64,000 nucleotides of DNA from Edaphobacter sp. 12200R-103. Lineage in GTDB: Bacteria; Acidobacteriota; Terriglobia; Terriglobales; Acidobacteriaceae. A program made the translations under genes and the position numbers. Where the stretch lies: contig NZ_CP048114.1 in NCBI RefSeq assembly GCF_010093025.1, positions 1,054,001 to 1,118,000 on the forward strand, in the 5' to 3' direction. The notes beneath the pieces were generated by a model. That model did not search any database and was not told where the DNA came from. It saw nothing but the letters and a program-made list of their open reading frames with translations. Shown here piece after piece: positions 25,155 through 34,467 of the stretch (positions are counted from its first letter, which is position 1; every line of letters starts with the position of its first letter).

Positions 25155-27740
25155 ATGAGAGCTCATCTTGCCAGCCTCGTGGACGATTTCCGCCGCAACG
25201 GCGATGAACTCGCTGTCGTCATGCATCGCGGTGTAAGGCGGCACGTAACAACCTACCAGCAGCTTGCAGATCTTGCAGGCAGATTTTCTGCAGAGCTGCT
25301 CCGAAGGGGCATCGCCCCCGGAGAGCGCGTCGTTCTCTGGGCGGAAAATTCGGCGGAGTGGATCGGCGTCTTCTTCGGATGCGTTCTGCGAGGCGTGCTT
25401 GTAGTACCGCTCGATGCCGCAGGCGCTCCCACATTCGCGCAGAATGTCATCCAGGAGGTAAACCCGCGCCTCATCATCACCGATGCGGAGCGTGCAAAGG
25501 CTCTGGCCACGGAACTCCCCATCCTCGAGCTTGCCGGAATGAATCGGGCGCTGCCGTCAGAGCCCGACTTCACGATCGACCCCACTGTAACGGAGGGCAC
25601 TCCCTTCCAGATCGTCTTCACCTCCGGCACGACCTCGGAGCCGAAGGGCATCGTTCATACCCACCGCAATATCCTGGCGAACCTGCAGCCCATCGAGAAA
25701 GAGATCCGGAAGTATCTCCGCTATGAACGTCTGATCCATCCACTGCGCTTTCTTCATACACTTCCGTTCAGCCATGTCTTCGGTCAGTTCATGGGGCTTT
25801 GGATTCCTTCCATCCTCTCCGCCGAGGTACATCTGGTCGACGGAATCGAAGCGCAACGCATGGTTCCATTGATCCAACGGGAGCGGATCAGCGTTCTGAT
25901 TGCTGTGCCCCGCATCCTCGGCCTTCTCCAGACTTACCTGTTGGCCGCAGGCCTTGTGCGCAGCAGCGACGTTGAGGCAACGGCCAGCCTCTCTGCATGG
26001 AGACGATGGTGGCGCTTCCGTGCAGTGCATCGAACCTTCGGCTGGAAGTTCTGGGCTATCATTTCCGGCGGGGCTGCATTGCCGGCCGATCTGGAACTCT
26101 TCTGGAACCGGCTTGGCTTCGCACTGATCCAGGGCTATGGCATGACTGAGACAGCGGCGCTCGTCACCCTCAATCATCCCTTCCGCATCAGCCGGGGAAG
26201 CATCGGAAAACCACTCTCTGGCGACGCGGTAAAGGTCAGCGACTCCGGAGAACTCCTCGTAAGAGGAGACATGGTCTCCACCGCGACCTGGCAACAGGGC
26301 AAGCTGCAGAAGCATGCAGTGGACTGGTTCGCCACCGGCGATCTCGCCCAGCAGAGCTCCACCGGCGAGTTTCATTTCCTTGGGAGAAAAGGAGAGACGA
26401 TCGTCACATCCAGCGGACTCAATATCTTCCCCGTCGACCTGGAAACCGCCATGATGAATCAGTCGGGAGTTCGGGCCTGTGCCGTCGTTCCCTGCAACTT
26501 CGCCACCGGCCCGGAGCCCGTCTGCATCGTCATCTTCGACGGCGACGATGCAGCCCTTCAGGCCGCCGTTCGTCACGCAAACAGCGAGATCGCGCCTTAT
26601 CAACAGATACGGCGGATACTGCGCTGGCCCCAGGTTTCCTTTCCGTACACCTCGACTGGCAAAGTCCTCAAACGCCAAATCATGGATTGGGCCTGCCGCA
26701 TCCTCGCGGGAGAGCTCTCCTCCACGAAAGCACCCTCCGATCCGTTATTCGCGCTCATCTCCAGTCTCACGGGCGAATCCATTCCAAATGGCCGCGACGA
26801 TCTCCGCCTCTCTGAAGACCTGCATCTCGACAGCCTTGGCAGAATGCAACTGGCATCCATGATCGAGCAGACGACCGGGACCCTTGTAAGCGATACCGAG
26901 ATTGCGAAAGCTGGGACGGTTGGAGATCTACGGCATATCCTCGGTGCTCCTTCTGCGGCATCGCCAGCCTCTGCCGCTCCCGCCACATCTCCCCCGCCCC
27001 CTCTCACACGGGCTGCCGCGATCGAAACATCATCGGCTGTCTGTCAACCTCTCAAATATCAATATCCTCGGTGGCCGTGGTCTTATCCCCTGCATCTGGT
27101 TCGTACCCTCTTCACCGAAGCTGTCGTGCGCCCACTCGTTGGCATCTTCCTCGCACCGCGTGTCATCGCGTCAGTCCGCCTTCTTCCAGGCCCTCTGCTT
27201 CTTGTGGCCAATCACATCACGGTGCTGGATGCCCCGCTCATTCTCTACGCTCTACCCTTCCACCTGCGTCGCGGAGTTGCCATCGCCATGTCAGGCGAGC
27301 TTCTTCTGGACTTTCACTCAGGCCGCAGGCCACGAGTTCCCGGCAGATTGCTGGGACCGTGCGCCTACTGGCTCATGACGGCCCTCTTCAATGTCTTTCC
27401 ACTGCCACGGCTCCAGGGCTTCCGCGAGAGCTTTGCCCATGCGGGCGATGCACTCGACCATAACTACTCCGTTCTCGTCTTCCCGGAAGGCACACGAAGC
27501 ACAACCGGTCAGATTGCGCCCTTTCGCCCCGGCATCGGGCTACTCGCCAAGCAGGCTGAAGTCTCCGTTCTGCCAGTCGCCCTCATAGGCATGGAGAAGA
27601 TCAGCTCACGAAGAACGCGATGGTTCCGCTCAGGAGCCCTCGAGGTACGGGTTGGAGAACCCGTTCTCTGGCATCCCGGCAAATCCGCCTCCGACTGGAC
27701 AGCGGAACTAGAGTCAGCTGTTCGTCAGCTCCATGACTGA
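25155..27740 (+). CDS. Three-domain acyl-activating enzyme: AMP-ligase, acyl carrier domain, PlsC acyltransferase
   Basis: About 861 residues. The AMP-binding ligase (1-520) shows 'QIVFTSGTTSEPKGIVHTH', 'IISGGAALP', 'GYGMTETAAL' and 'FATGDLAQ'. A carrier domain (about 530-600) has 'LHLDSLGRMQ' with Ser560 for phosphopantetheine. A Pro/Ala linker leads to a PlsC-type 1-acyl-glycerophosphate acyltransferase (about 640-861) with H687xxxxD692 (NHITVLDAP) and FPEGTRS. The order suggests that a fatty acid is adenylated, loaded onto the protein's own carrier and passed to a glycerophospholipid acceptor, broadly like Aas but with an internal ACP. The ATG at 25155 is used; the frame is open a little further upstream. 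Real substrates are unknown. Confidence 0.88.
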   Translation: MRAHLASLVDDFRRNGDELAVVMHRGVRRHVTTYQQLADLAGRFSAELLRRGIAPGERVVLWAENSAEWIGVFFGCVLRGVLVVPLDAAGAPTFAQNVIQEVNPRLIITDAERAKALATELPILELAGMNRALPSEPDFTIDPTVTEGTPFQIVFTSGTTSEPKGIVHTHRNILANLQPIEKEIRKYLRYERLIHPLRFLHTLPFSHVFGQFMGLWIPSILSAEVHLVDGIEAQRMVPLIQRERISVLIAVPRILGLLQTYLLAAGLVRSSDVEATASLSAWRRWWRFRAVHRTFGWKFWAIISGGAALPADLELFWNRLGFALIQGYGMTETAALVTLNHPFRISRGSIGKPLSGDAVKVSDSGELLVRGDMVSTATWQQGKLQKHAVDWFATGDLAQQSSTGEFHFLGRKGETIVTSSGLNIFPVDLETAMMNQSGVRACAVVPCNFATGPEPVCIVIFDGDDAALQAAVRHANSEIAPYQQIRRILRWPQVSFPYTSTGKVLKRQIMDWACRILAGELSSTKAPSDPLFALISSLTGESIPNGRDDLRLSEDLHLDSLGRMQLASMIEQTTGTLVSDTEIAKAGTVGDLRHILGAPSAASPASAAPATSPPPPLTRAAAIETSSAVCQPLKYQYPRWPWSYPLHLVRTLFTEAVVRPLVGIFLAPRVIASVRLLPGPLLLVANHITVLDAPLILYALPFHLRRGVAIAMSGELLLDFHSGRRPRVPGRLLGPCAYWLMTALFNVFPLPRLQGFRESFAHAGDALDHNYSVLVFPEGTRSTTGQIAPFRPGIGLLAKQAEVSVLPVALIGMEKISSRRTRWFRSGALEVRVGEPVLWHPGKSASDWTAELESAVRQLHD

Positions 27741-27778
27741 TCCCGGTCCTCGGCATCTATTTCTCGTAGCTCGTGTGG

Positions 27779-29044
27779 CTACCAGATCCGTTCAACCAGC
27801 AACAACCCGAATACAGAAGCAAGCAACGCCACGGGCATAGCCAGCACACCGACCTTCAGGAAATCGCGGAAGCTGACATGCAGCCGCTCTCTGCGCAACG
27901 CAAGCAGCCAGAGGATCGTCGCAAGCGATCCGGTCACGGAGAGATTCGGACCCAGGTCTACACCGATTAGCGCAGCATTGACGATAAGATCCTTCACCTG
28001 CGACTGGGCCAGAACAGCACCGGCGATCAGTCCTACTGGAAGGTTATTCAAAACATTGTTTGCAACGCCCACCGTAAGCGCCGTCACGAAGGCCCCCATG
28101 ACTGCTGGCAAACGCTCCACCCAACGGAGCCCCCCTTGGATGTACTCCAATGCGCCTGCCGACTCCACCGCATTTACCAGAATGAACAAGGCAGCAACCA
28201 GCCCGAGCGTCGACCAGCTTACGTGCCTCGCAGGCGTAAGCGGATTGCTCTTCGCCTTGAATGACACAACTGCCACAATCGCGACCGCGGCAAGACCGGT
28301 AGGTAGACCAAGATTTCTGTGCAGAGCGGATGCTGTCAGCAGAACCCCGGTTACGATCCCCAGGCCTGCAACGACGAATCTGCCGTTGCTCCCTAGCGGA
28401 TGGTCTTCCGACTGATCTTCTACCGGCCGGGACAGCGGCGTGCGAAAGTACCATCGCAGCACAAGAAAGGTCGCGATAATCGAGAACAGCGAAGGCACCC
28501 CAAAGAACAGCAGCCAGCGGCCAAGCGGAGGCATTCCTGTATGGAATACAACCAGGTTTGCCGGATTCGAGATCGGCAGCACAAACGATGCTGCATTCGC
28601 CACCATCGCGCACGCGAAGAGATGTGGCACAGGATCTGCTTTCGACCGTCGCACTACCGAAAGCACCGCAGGCGTCAGTACCACGGCCGTTGCATCATTT
28701 GACATGCAGGCCGTCACCAGCGTGCCCGCAAGATAGATCAGCAGGAAGAGCCGCAGGCCCGATCCCCCGGCGTGTCGCATCGCCACAGAAGACAACCAGT
28801 CGAACACCCCATGTTCGCGCGCAAGCTCCGAGAGCAGCATCATTCCTGTCAGAAACAGATAGACATCAAGCCCATCCTCAACCGCCTTACCCGCCAGCCT
28901 GAGCGGTATCAGGCGCAGCACGATCAGTAGCAGGGCCCCAGCTCCAACCCAATACACCTCTGGAATATTCTTAGGTCGAATCAGCATCAGGACGATGCTG
29001 ACCGCAACAATCAGAACGAGCAGAACCTGGTGGAACAGCATCAT
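27779..29044 (-). CDS. ArsB/SLC13-type anion permease
   Basis: 421 residues with about 11 hydrophobic segments. 'LVTACMSNDATAVVLTPAVL' and 'ASFVLPISNPANLVVF' are the two conserved reentrant loops of the ion-transporter superfamily, and the C-terminal half carries a degenerate second set ('ANNVLNNLPVGLIAGAVL', 'GVDLGPNLSVTGSLATIL'). The family exports arsenite (ArsB) or moves dicarboxylates or Na+. The pattern is closest to ArsB, but no other ars gene (arsR, arsC) is nearby, so the substrate is open. It converges with the ligase-fusion gene and starts at one of two adjacent ATGs. Confidence 0.85.
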   Translation of the reverse strand: MMLFHQVLLVLIVAVSIVLMLIRPKNIPEVYWVGAGALLLIVLRLIPLRLAGKAVEDGLDVYLFLTGMMLLSELAREHGVFDWLSSVAMRHAGGSGLRLFLLIYLAGTLVTACMSNDATAVVLTPAVLSVVRRSKADPVPHLFACAMVANAASFVLPISNPANLVVFHTGMPPLGRWLLFFGVPSLFSIIATFLVLRWYFRTPLSRPVEDQSEDHPLGSNGRFVVAGLGIVTGVLLTASALHRNLGLPTGLAAVAIVAVVSFKAKSNPLTPARHVSWSTLGLVAALFILVNAVESAGALEYIQGGLRWVERLPAVMGAFVTALTVGVANNVLNNLPVGLIAGAVLAQSQVKDLIVNAALIGVDLGPNLSVTGSLATILWLLALRRERLHVSFRDFLKVGVLAMPVALLASVFGLLLVERIW

Positions 29045-29262
29045 CGAATATACGGTCTTTCTTCTGTCTACAACGCAGTTCTGCAGGTCGCATCGAGGAA
29101 GATAACAACTCCCCGAGAGCTCCGGCGTAGCTTAACGATCGGGAACATGGCAAGCCGCGTGGTTATTCTAGCGTGCCGCCGTCTTACTCTTTGATGGTGA
29201 ATCGATGCTTAGTAGCTTTTCAAAGAAATAACCGGGCTCTTCAAATCTCCAGATTTATCCCA

Positions 29263-31596
29263 TCACGGGCGTTCCGGCCACTGGTGCCTCGGATACCTTC
29301 GCATCAGCGTCCGCCGCACCTCAGGGTAAAGCCGCTCCCAGAAGCCCGCCAGGTCTGTCGTCGTCTGTACCGCCCGCTGGTTTGGCGCAAGCAGATGGAT
29401 CACCACTGGCGTGCGGTCCCTACCCAGAGTCGGCGTCTCCTTCATGCCAAAGAAATCCTGCAACCGCGACGAAATCCACGGCGCCTTGTCGCGCTCATAA
29501 TGAACCCTGACCTCACGGCCGCCAGCCAGACGAATACGCTCCGGCGCTCTCTCTCGCAGAAGCCGCCTGTCGAGCATCTCCTCCACCATGGGTACAAACT
29601 GATCCCCTACCCGCCGCAACTCCGCAAAGCTGCTCAATCCTTCGCACATCCGGCGAAACGCAGAAGCAACATCCGGCGGGTCCAATCCGGCGAATGCGGC
29701 TCGCGCCAGCAGTCCTTCAAGCGCATTCTTCTCGACAAAGCCCTCAATCCCGACCTCCATCGCCTTCTGACAGAGCATCTCGCTCGAGATCTCGTCCTTA
29801 ACGATTCGCCTGCTCTCCTCGATCACCAGCTCATCGAAGACCAGCGCACTCACTGTCTCCACCCGTTCCGCAGAGTGGTTCCAATCAAGCGTGGTGCGCT
29901 CTTCAATGCGTTCCGGAAACAGGTCGATCAGCCACTCCGGCTCGATCGGAGCAATCATTCTGACAAGCGGAAGCGCCCGGTCACTCCGGTCCTCCACGTC
30001 GAGCACAACCATAAACTCACCCGCTGGGGCGGTCCCCTGAAGCTCGGCAGTCACGCCGTTTGAAAGCAGTAGATGCTTCCCTGCTCTCTTTCGCGCCACA
30101 CGATCGGAGAAACCGATAAGGATAGACCGCAACAGCTCGTCATCATTGCCCCGCGATCCGCTCTGCCTCCGCGCCGAAACAATCCGGCGCAGTTGCCTCA
30201 GGTGCTGATGAAACACCGCATCCTGTGGTGGGCGGTCCAGCCCGTCAAGAATATTAGTCCCCTCCATCCGCAGTCCCGAACCCAATAGAGCAGCCACCAC
30301 GCACCCCTCGTCAGCTACGCTTCGCCTGATCGCTTCTTCAACGATGCGGGACAGCCGGGGCGTCAGAGGATAGCGCGCCAGCCGGGCCGCCGCATCGCCT
30401 GTCACTGCACCCAGACGATCCAGCAGAGCCTCGGCGTTTACCACCGCGACCGCAGGAGGCGCATCCAGCCACTCAAGCTCCTTCCATCCGGCTACACTCA
30501 TTGCCCGTATCGCCAGGCATAGACCTGAGAGATCGCTTCGCAAAATCTCCGGCGCATCGTACTCCGGACGTCTCGCATAATCCTCCTCCGCATACAGTCG
30601 CAGAACACGTCCCGGTCCCGTGCGCCCTGCCCTGCCCGCTCGCTGCTTTGCCGATGCCTTGCTGATTCTTCCAAGGTGCAGTGTCGGAAGGCCCGTCCAG
30701 CGTGAAGCGCTCGACGAGCGCGCCAATCCGCTGTCGATCACTGCTGTCACTCCGTCCACCGTCACCGAGGTCTCCGCTACATTGGTAGCCAGAATCAGCT
30801 TCTTTCGCTCTGCCGGCTTCAATACACGGTCCTGCTCCTCGACGGAAAGTCCACCATGCAGCGGCAGAACCAGCATGTCATTTTTATCCGCAACCTGCTG
30901 GCACTCGCGCATCGCCTGCCGAATCTCCGCTGTTCCCGGCAAAAAGACGAGAATGTGCCCAGCATTCTCGTCCGCAATCAACAGCTGCACGGCATCGCTC
31001 ACCTGGTTCGCAAGCGGCTTGGGAGAATAGGGCAGATGCGTCACCGTAACTTCAAACATCCGGCCTTCTGATCGCAGTACCGGACAATTTCCCAGGTACG
31101 CAGCCACAGGTGCGCCGTCAAGCGTCGCCGACATCACAAGAATCAACAGTTCAGGTCGGCGCTGCTGCAATCGGTTTAGAAGAGCAAGAGCAAAATCGCC
31201 ATCCAGATTTCGCTCGTGGAACTCGTCCAGGATGACAGCATCGACGCCCTTCAGCTCCGGGTCCGCAACCATCCGCCGCAGAAGCGTCCCCTCGGTCACA
31301 TACCGCAGGCGCGTTCGCGGACCGGAGACCTCTTCAAAGCGCACCTGATAGCCGACAGTATCTCCCAGCCGCTCCCCCATCTCCTCGGCCACGCGCAAGG
31401 CAGCCGTACGTGCAGCGATTCTCCTCGGCTCCAGCACGAGCACCTCGCCCCGCACCAGGGTTAGCACCAGCGGCGGGACACGCGTTGTCTTTCCTGCTCC
31501 AGGCGGGGCTTCCAGCACCAGATTTGGAGTCTGTCGAAGCGAACCGGCGATCTCAGGAAGAAGCGGATCGATTGGCAGGGATAATTTCCGGTCCAC
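29263..31596 (-). CDS. hrpB: ATP-dependent helicase HrpB
   Basis: 777 residues, a DEAH-box superfamily 2 helicase. Motif I is 'EAPPGAGKTTRVPP' (30-43), motif II DEFH, motif III SAT in 'LILVMSATLDG', and motif VI 'QRAGRAGRTGPGR'. The C-terminal HrpB-specific region includes 'DFFGMKETPTLGRDRTPVVI' and 'WERLYPEVRRTLMRRYPRHQWP'. HrpB is a conserved bacterial DEAH protein whose RNA target is not established. The start is a GTG at 31596. The 218-base gap between it and the permease gene downstream holds no further gene. Confidence 0.95.
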   Translation of the reverse strand: MDRKLSLPIDPLLPEIAGSLRQTPNLVLEAPPGAGKTTRVPPLVLTLVRGEVLVLEPRRIAARTAALRVAEEMGERLGDTVGYQVRFEEVSGPRTRLRYVTEGTLLRRMVADPELKGVDAVILDEFHERNLDGDFALALLNRLQQRRPELLILVMSATLDGAPVAAYLGNCPVLRSEGRMFEVTVTHLPYSPKPLANQVSDAVQLLIADENAGHILVFLPGTAEIRQAMRECQQVADKNDMLVLPLHGGLSVEEQDRVLKPAERKKLILATNVAETSVTVDGVTAVIDSGLARSSSASRWTGLPTLHLGRISKASAKQRAGRAGRTGPGRVLRLYAEEDYARRPEYDAPEILRSDLSGLCLAIRAMSVAGWKELEWLDAPPAVAVVNAEALLDRLGAVTGDAAARLARYPLTPRLSRIVEEAIRRSVADEGCVVAALLGSGLRMEGTNILDGLDRPPQDAVFHQHLRQLRRIVSARRQSGSRGNDDELLRSILIGFSDRVARKRAGKHLLLSNGVTAELQGTAPAGEFMVVLDVEDRSDRALPLVRMIAPIEPEWLIDLFPERIEERTTLDWNHSAERVETVSALVFDELVIEESRRIVKDEISSEMLCQKAMEVGIEGFVEKNALEGLLARAAFAGLDPPDVASAFRRMCEGLSSFAELRRVGDQFVPMVEEMLDRRLLRERAPERIRLAGGREVRVHYERDKAPWISSRLQDFFGMKETPTLGRDRTPVVIHLLAPNQRAVQTTTDLAGFWERLYPEVRRTLMRRYPRHQWPERP

Positions 31597-31735
31597 ACAC
31601 CTATCGCATCACGTCGAATTAGCGACGTCAAATATGCGCTTTCGGAGATGCTGTTCGCTGTTGCAAGCGCAGTCTCATCTTTTTCGGAAGCCCGCCGATA
31701 GGAATCTCATATCCGAAGGAGATTTCCAGAACGTC

Positions 31736-32251
31736 ATGGTGCAACCCACAGTTTCGCCCGTTGGCGCCTCCGGCATCGACGACTTCGTCGCCACCATCAC
31801 CGACACCGCCATCCTCGATCAGACCGTAGAAGAAGTTCTCGGTCTCATGATGGGAGTTCCCGTTGCCATCTCTGAGACTGCCGTCTCTCCATCCAACACA
31901 CCCGTCACTCTCACGGCCGTCATCGGCCTGGCTGGAGCCCTCAGCGGAGCCTTCACCGTCGTGGTCGACGAAGCCGGCGCAAAGCAGATAACCGCTTGTA
32001 TGATGGGCATCGAAGTCACCTCCATCGACGACACCGTCTTCGACGGCCTGGGAGAGATCGCCAACATCCTGGCCGGAGCCTGGAAATCGAAAATCTCCCC
32101 GCTCAGCTCCGCCTGCCTGCTCTCCGTTCCTACCGTCGTCGCCGGAACCCACTACGACATTCATCGGAAGACCTCGACCTTTCGCCTGGCCCGTTCCTAT
32201 CGCTTCGGCGACTCTATCTTCAGCATTACTCTTTACGGCGAACAACCCTGA
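31736..32251 (+). CDS. CheX-like (CheC family) phosphatase domain protein
   Basis: About 171 residues. The catalytic signature of CheX/CheC/FliY phosphatases, ExxN in a helix, is seen as Glu107-Asn110 in 'DGLGEIANILAGAWKSKI'. The N-terminal 'DQTVEEVLGLMMGV' and beta-strand 'ALSGAFTVVVDEAGAKQ' also fit. CheX removes phosphate from response regulators such as CheY. No chemotaxis genes lie nearby, so it may act on another receiver protein. AAGGAGA lies 14 bases before the ATG. The frame is open to 31634, but that extension overlaps the hrpB leader and looks non-coding. Confidence 0.82.
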   Translation: MVQPTVSPVGASGIDDFVATITDTAILDQTVEEVLGLMMGVPVAISETAVSPSNTPVTLTAVIGLAGALSGAFTVVVDEAGAKQITACMMGIEVTSIDDTVFDGLGEIANILAGAWKSKISPLSSACLLSVPTVVAGTHYDIHRKTSTFRLARSYRFGDSIFSITLYGEQP

Positions 32252-32326
32252 TCGTGTCGGCTTGTGGTCTTCTCAACAGAGGCGACGTCTCTACGCCTCT
32301 GCTAGCATTAAGTTTTGACCACAGAC

Positions 32327-33817
32327 ATGACCACGGCCAGTACAGAAAAAAACATTCGCGTCCGCATCGCTCCTTCGCCCACGGGCGACCCCCACGTAGG
32401 CACGGCCTACATCGGGCTTCTCAACTACATCTATGCCCGTCAGCGCTCGGGCAAGTTCATCCTTCGCATCGAGGACACGGACCGCACGCGCTTCGTTCCC
32501 ACCTCCGAACAGATGATCTTCGACTCTCTTCGCTGGCTCGGGCTCAGCTGGGACGAGGGACCCGACGTAGGAGGACCATTTGGTCCCTATCGTCAGTCCG
32601 AGCGAACTGCCATCTACAAGCAACACTCCGACCTGTTGCTCGAAAGCGGCAAGGCGTACCGCTGTTTCTGTACTCCGGAGGAGTTGGAAGCCGTAAGAAA
32701 GCAGCAGATCGCAGCAAAGCTGCCGCCGCGTTATCCCGGCACCTGTCGCCGCCTCACGCCAGAACAGCTCCAGCAGCATCTTGCTTCGGGCAAGCCGTAT
32801 ACCGTGCGTCTGGCCGTGCCCCCCAACGGAGCAGACCTTACGTCCTCCACCACCTTCCGCGATGAGCTTCGCGGCGAGATCACCTTCGAACACAACAACG
32901 TCGACGATCAGGTTCTGCTCAAGTCCGACGGCTTTCCGACCTATCACCTCGCCAACGTCGTCGACGATCACCTTATGGAGATCACCGACGTTATTCGTGC
33001 GGAAGAATGGATCTCCTCTACCCCCAAGCATGTCCTGCTCTACAAGGCCTTCGGCTGGGATATCCCACGCTTCTGGCATATGCCGCTGCTGCGCAATCTT
33101 GATAAATCCAAGATCTCCAAGCGCAAAAATCCTGTTTCCCTCATCTACTACCGCGATAGCGGCTACCTGCCCGAAGCCGTCATCAACTTCCTCGGCCTGA
33201 TGGGCGGAGGCATGCCGGCTGAGATCAACGACGGCACCGAGCAGTTCACCCTGGCCGAGATGGTCGAGAACTTCGTCTTCAACAACATCCGTGTCGGCGG
33301 CCCCGTATTCGATCTCACCAAACTCAAGTGGCTGAATGGTGAGTATCTGCGCAAGCTCACCCCCGAAGAATTCTTCCTCGCGGTGCGCGAGCGTGTCTTC
33401 GGTGACAGCTATCTCCGCCAGATTTCTACACTCATGCAGACTCGCATCGAAACCTTGGCACAGTTCGGCGATCTGACTGGCTTCTTTTTCTCCGACAACG
33501 TTGTCCCCTCTCAGGAGATCTTTCTTCCGAAGAAGAGGACACTTGAGGAGACGCTTGCCTTTGCGCAGGATCAGCTCGTCACGCTCGAAGCCTCGGACTG
33601 GACCCATGATTCCCTGGAACAGGCATTAAAGAAGCTCGGTGAAGAGAAAACCTGGTCAGTCAAAGAAAACTTCATGCTGCTCCGCACCATCATCACGGGC
33701 AGCGCTACTTCCCCACCGCTGCTTGAAAGCATGATCGTCTTCGGCAAGGCGCGTTCTCTCGATCGGGTCCGTCGCTTCCTGGATGCCCAGAAAAAGCTCG
33801 CTTCCCAGAAGAAGTAA
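32327..33817 (+). CDS. gltX: Glutamate--tRNA ligase
   Basis: About 496 residues, a class I aminoacyl-tRNA synthetase. The HIGH motif appears as 'APSPTGDPHVGT' (15-26), followed by 'RIEDTDRTRFV'. The KMSKS loop is 'SKISKRKNP' (about 261-269). A C-terminal alpha-helical anticodon-binding domain fills residues 330-496. It charges tRNA-Glu, and possibly tRNA-Gln if the organism uses the amidotransferase route. The ATG at 32327 is preferred over an in-frame TTG at 32315. A strong terminator follows. Confidence 0.97.
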   Translation: MTTASTEKNIRVRIAPSPTGDPHVGTAYIGLLNYIYARQRSGKFILRIEDTDRTRFVPTSEQMIFDSLRWLGLSWDEGPDVGGPFGPYRQSERTAIYKQHSDLLLESGKAYRCFCTPEELEAVRKQQIAAKLPPRYPGTCRRLTPEQLQQHLASGKPYTVRLAVPPNGADLTSSTTFRDELRGEITFEHNNVDDQVLLKSDGFPTYHLANVVDDHLMEITDVIRAEEWISSTPKHVLLYKAFGWDIPRFWHMPLLRNLDKSKISKRKNPVSLIYYRDSGYLPEAVINFLGLMGGGMPAEINDGTEQFTLAEMVENFVFNNIRVGGPVFDLTKLKWLNGEYLRKLTPEEFFLAVRERVFGDSYLRQISTLMQTRIETLAQFGDLTGFFFSDNVVPSQEIFLPKKRTLEETLAFAQDQLVTLEASDWTHDSLEQALKKLGEEKTWSVKENFMLLRTIITGSATSPPLLESMIVFGKARSLDRVRRFLDAQKKLASQKK

Positions 33818-33825
33818 CAACACTC

Positions 33826-33863
33826 GCCCTGCATGGCATCGTCCATGCAGGGCTTTTAATTTC
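33826..33863 (+). terminator. Rho-independent terminator of gltX
   Basis: GCCCTGCATGG (33826-33836) pairs perfectly with CCATGCAGGGC (33843-33853) and is followed by TTTTAATTT. It lies 8 bases after the gltX stop. No gene is seen between here and 34052. Confidence 0.9.
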
Positions 33864-34052
33864 TCCCGGAAAGGTCAGGCCCTTACGATGGACGGCTGCG
33901 AGAGTATCCTCCTGCAGGCCACGAAATATCTTCGGCATGCATCTGAAATAGAATGCGTTCTCAGTTGAGATGTCTCAGCGAAATGTCCACGCATAACCCT
34001 GCAGCACGCGCAAACTTAGTTCTGTCTGGCACGCAGGGTAAACTTAAAGAAG

Positions 34053-34349
34053 ATGAAAGAAGGCCTGCCGAAGATCGAAATCGAATACTGCACGCAATGT
34101 CGATGGCTTCTTCGCGCTGCCTGGACTGCACAGGAGTTACTGACGACGTTTCAGGATGAGATTGGAGAGGTCGCTCTGCAGCCGGGTACCGAAGGCATCT
34201 TTGAGGTTCGCATCGGTTCCGATGTCCTATGGTCGCGTGCTCAGCAGCAGAGATTTCCGGAGATGAAAGAGCTCAAGCAGCTTATCCGCGACCGTATCGC
34301 TCCCAATCGCGACCTTGGCCATTCCGATCGTCCGGCAACGGTGCCGTAA
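34053..34349 (+). CDS. SelT/SelW/SelH (Rdx) family thioredoxin-like protein
   Basis: 98 residues. The N-terminal redox motif 'YCTQCRWLLRAAW' has Cys13 and Cys16 (CxxC); selenoprotein homologues carry selenocysteine at the second position, but here the codon is TGT. 'GIFEVRIGSDVLWSR' and 'FPEMKELKQLIRDRI' complete the small Rdx fold. These proteins are thought to act in thiol redox reactions, with unknown partners in bacteria. The ATG follows AAAGAAG. It stands alone between gltX and otsA in the same direction. Confidence 0.88.
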   Translation: MKEGLPKIEIEYCTQCRWLLRAAWTAQELLTTFQDEIGEVALQPGTEGIFEVRIGSDVLWSRAQQQRFPEMKELKQLIRDRIAPNRDLGHSDRPATVP

Positions 34350-34467
34350 ACTGGCGGCGCACTGAAATTCATCACTGAAGCGATCGCTCCCTCACCAGAG
34401 AGTTGCCGGGAGCCGAAGTTCTAACGAACACATCGCGCTGCTTTCATGCAGTCGCACTCATGGGTCT

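Noticed and set aside
25557..26678. Minus-strand frame of 373 codons opposite the ligase fusion
   Set aside because: The sense frame carries every AMP-ligase motif.
32291..33607. Minus-strand frame of 438 codons opposite gltX
   Set aside because: Shadow of gltX; no start context or domain.
34053..34349. Selenoprotein with in-frame TGA
   Set aside because: The SelW-like protein has TGT (Cys) at the Sec position and no internal TGA.
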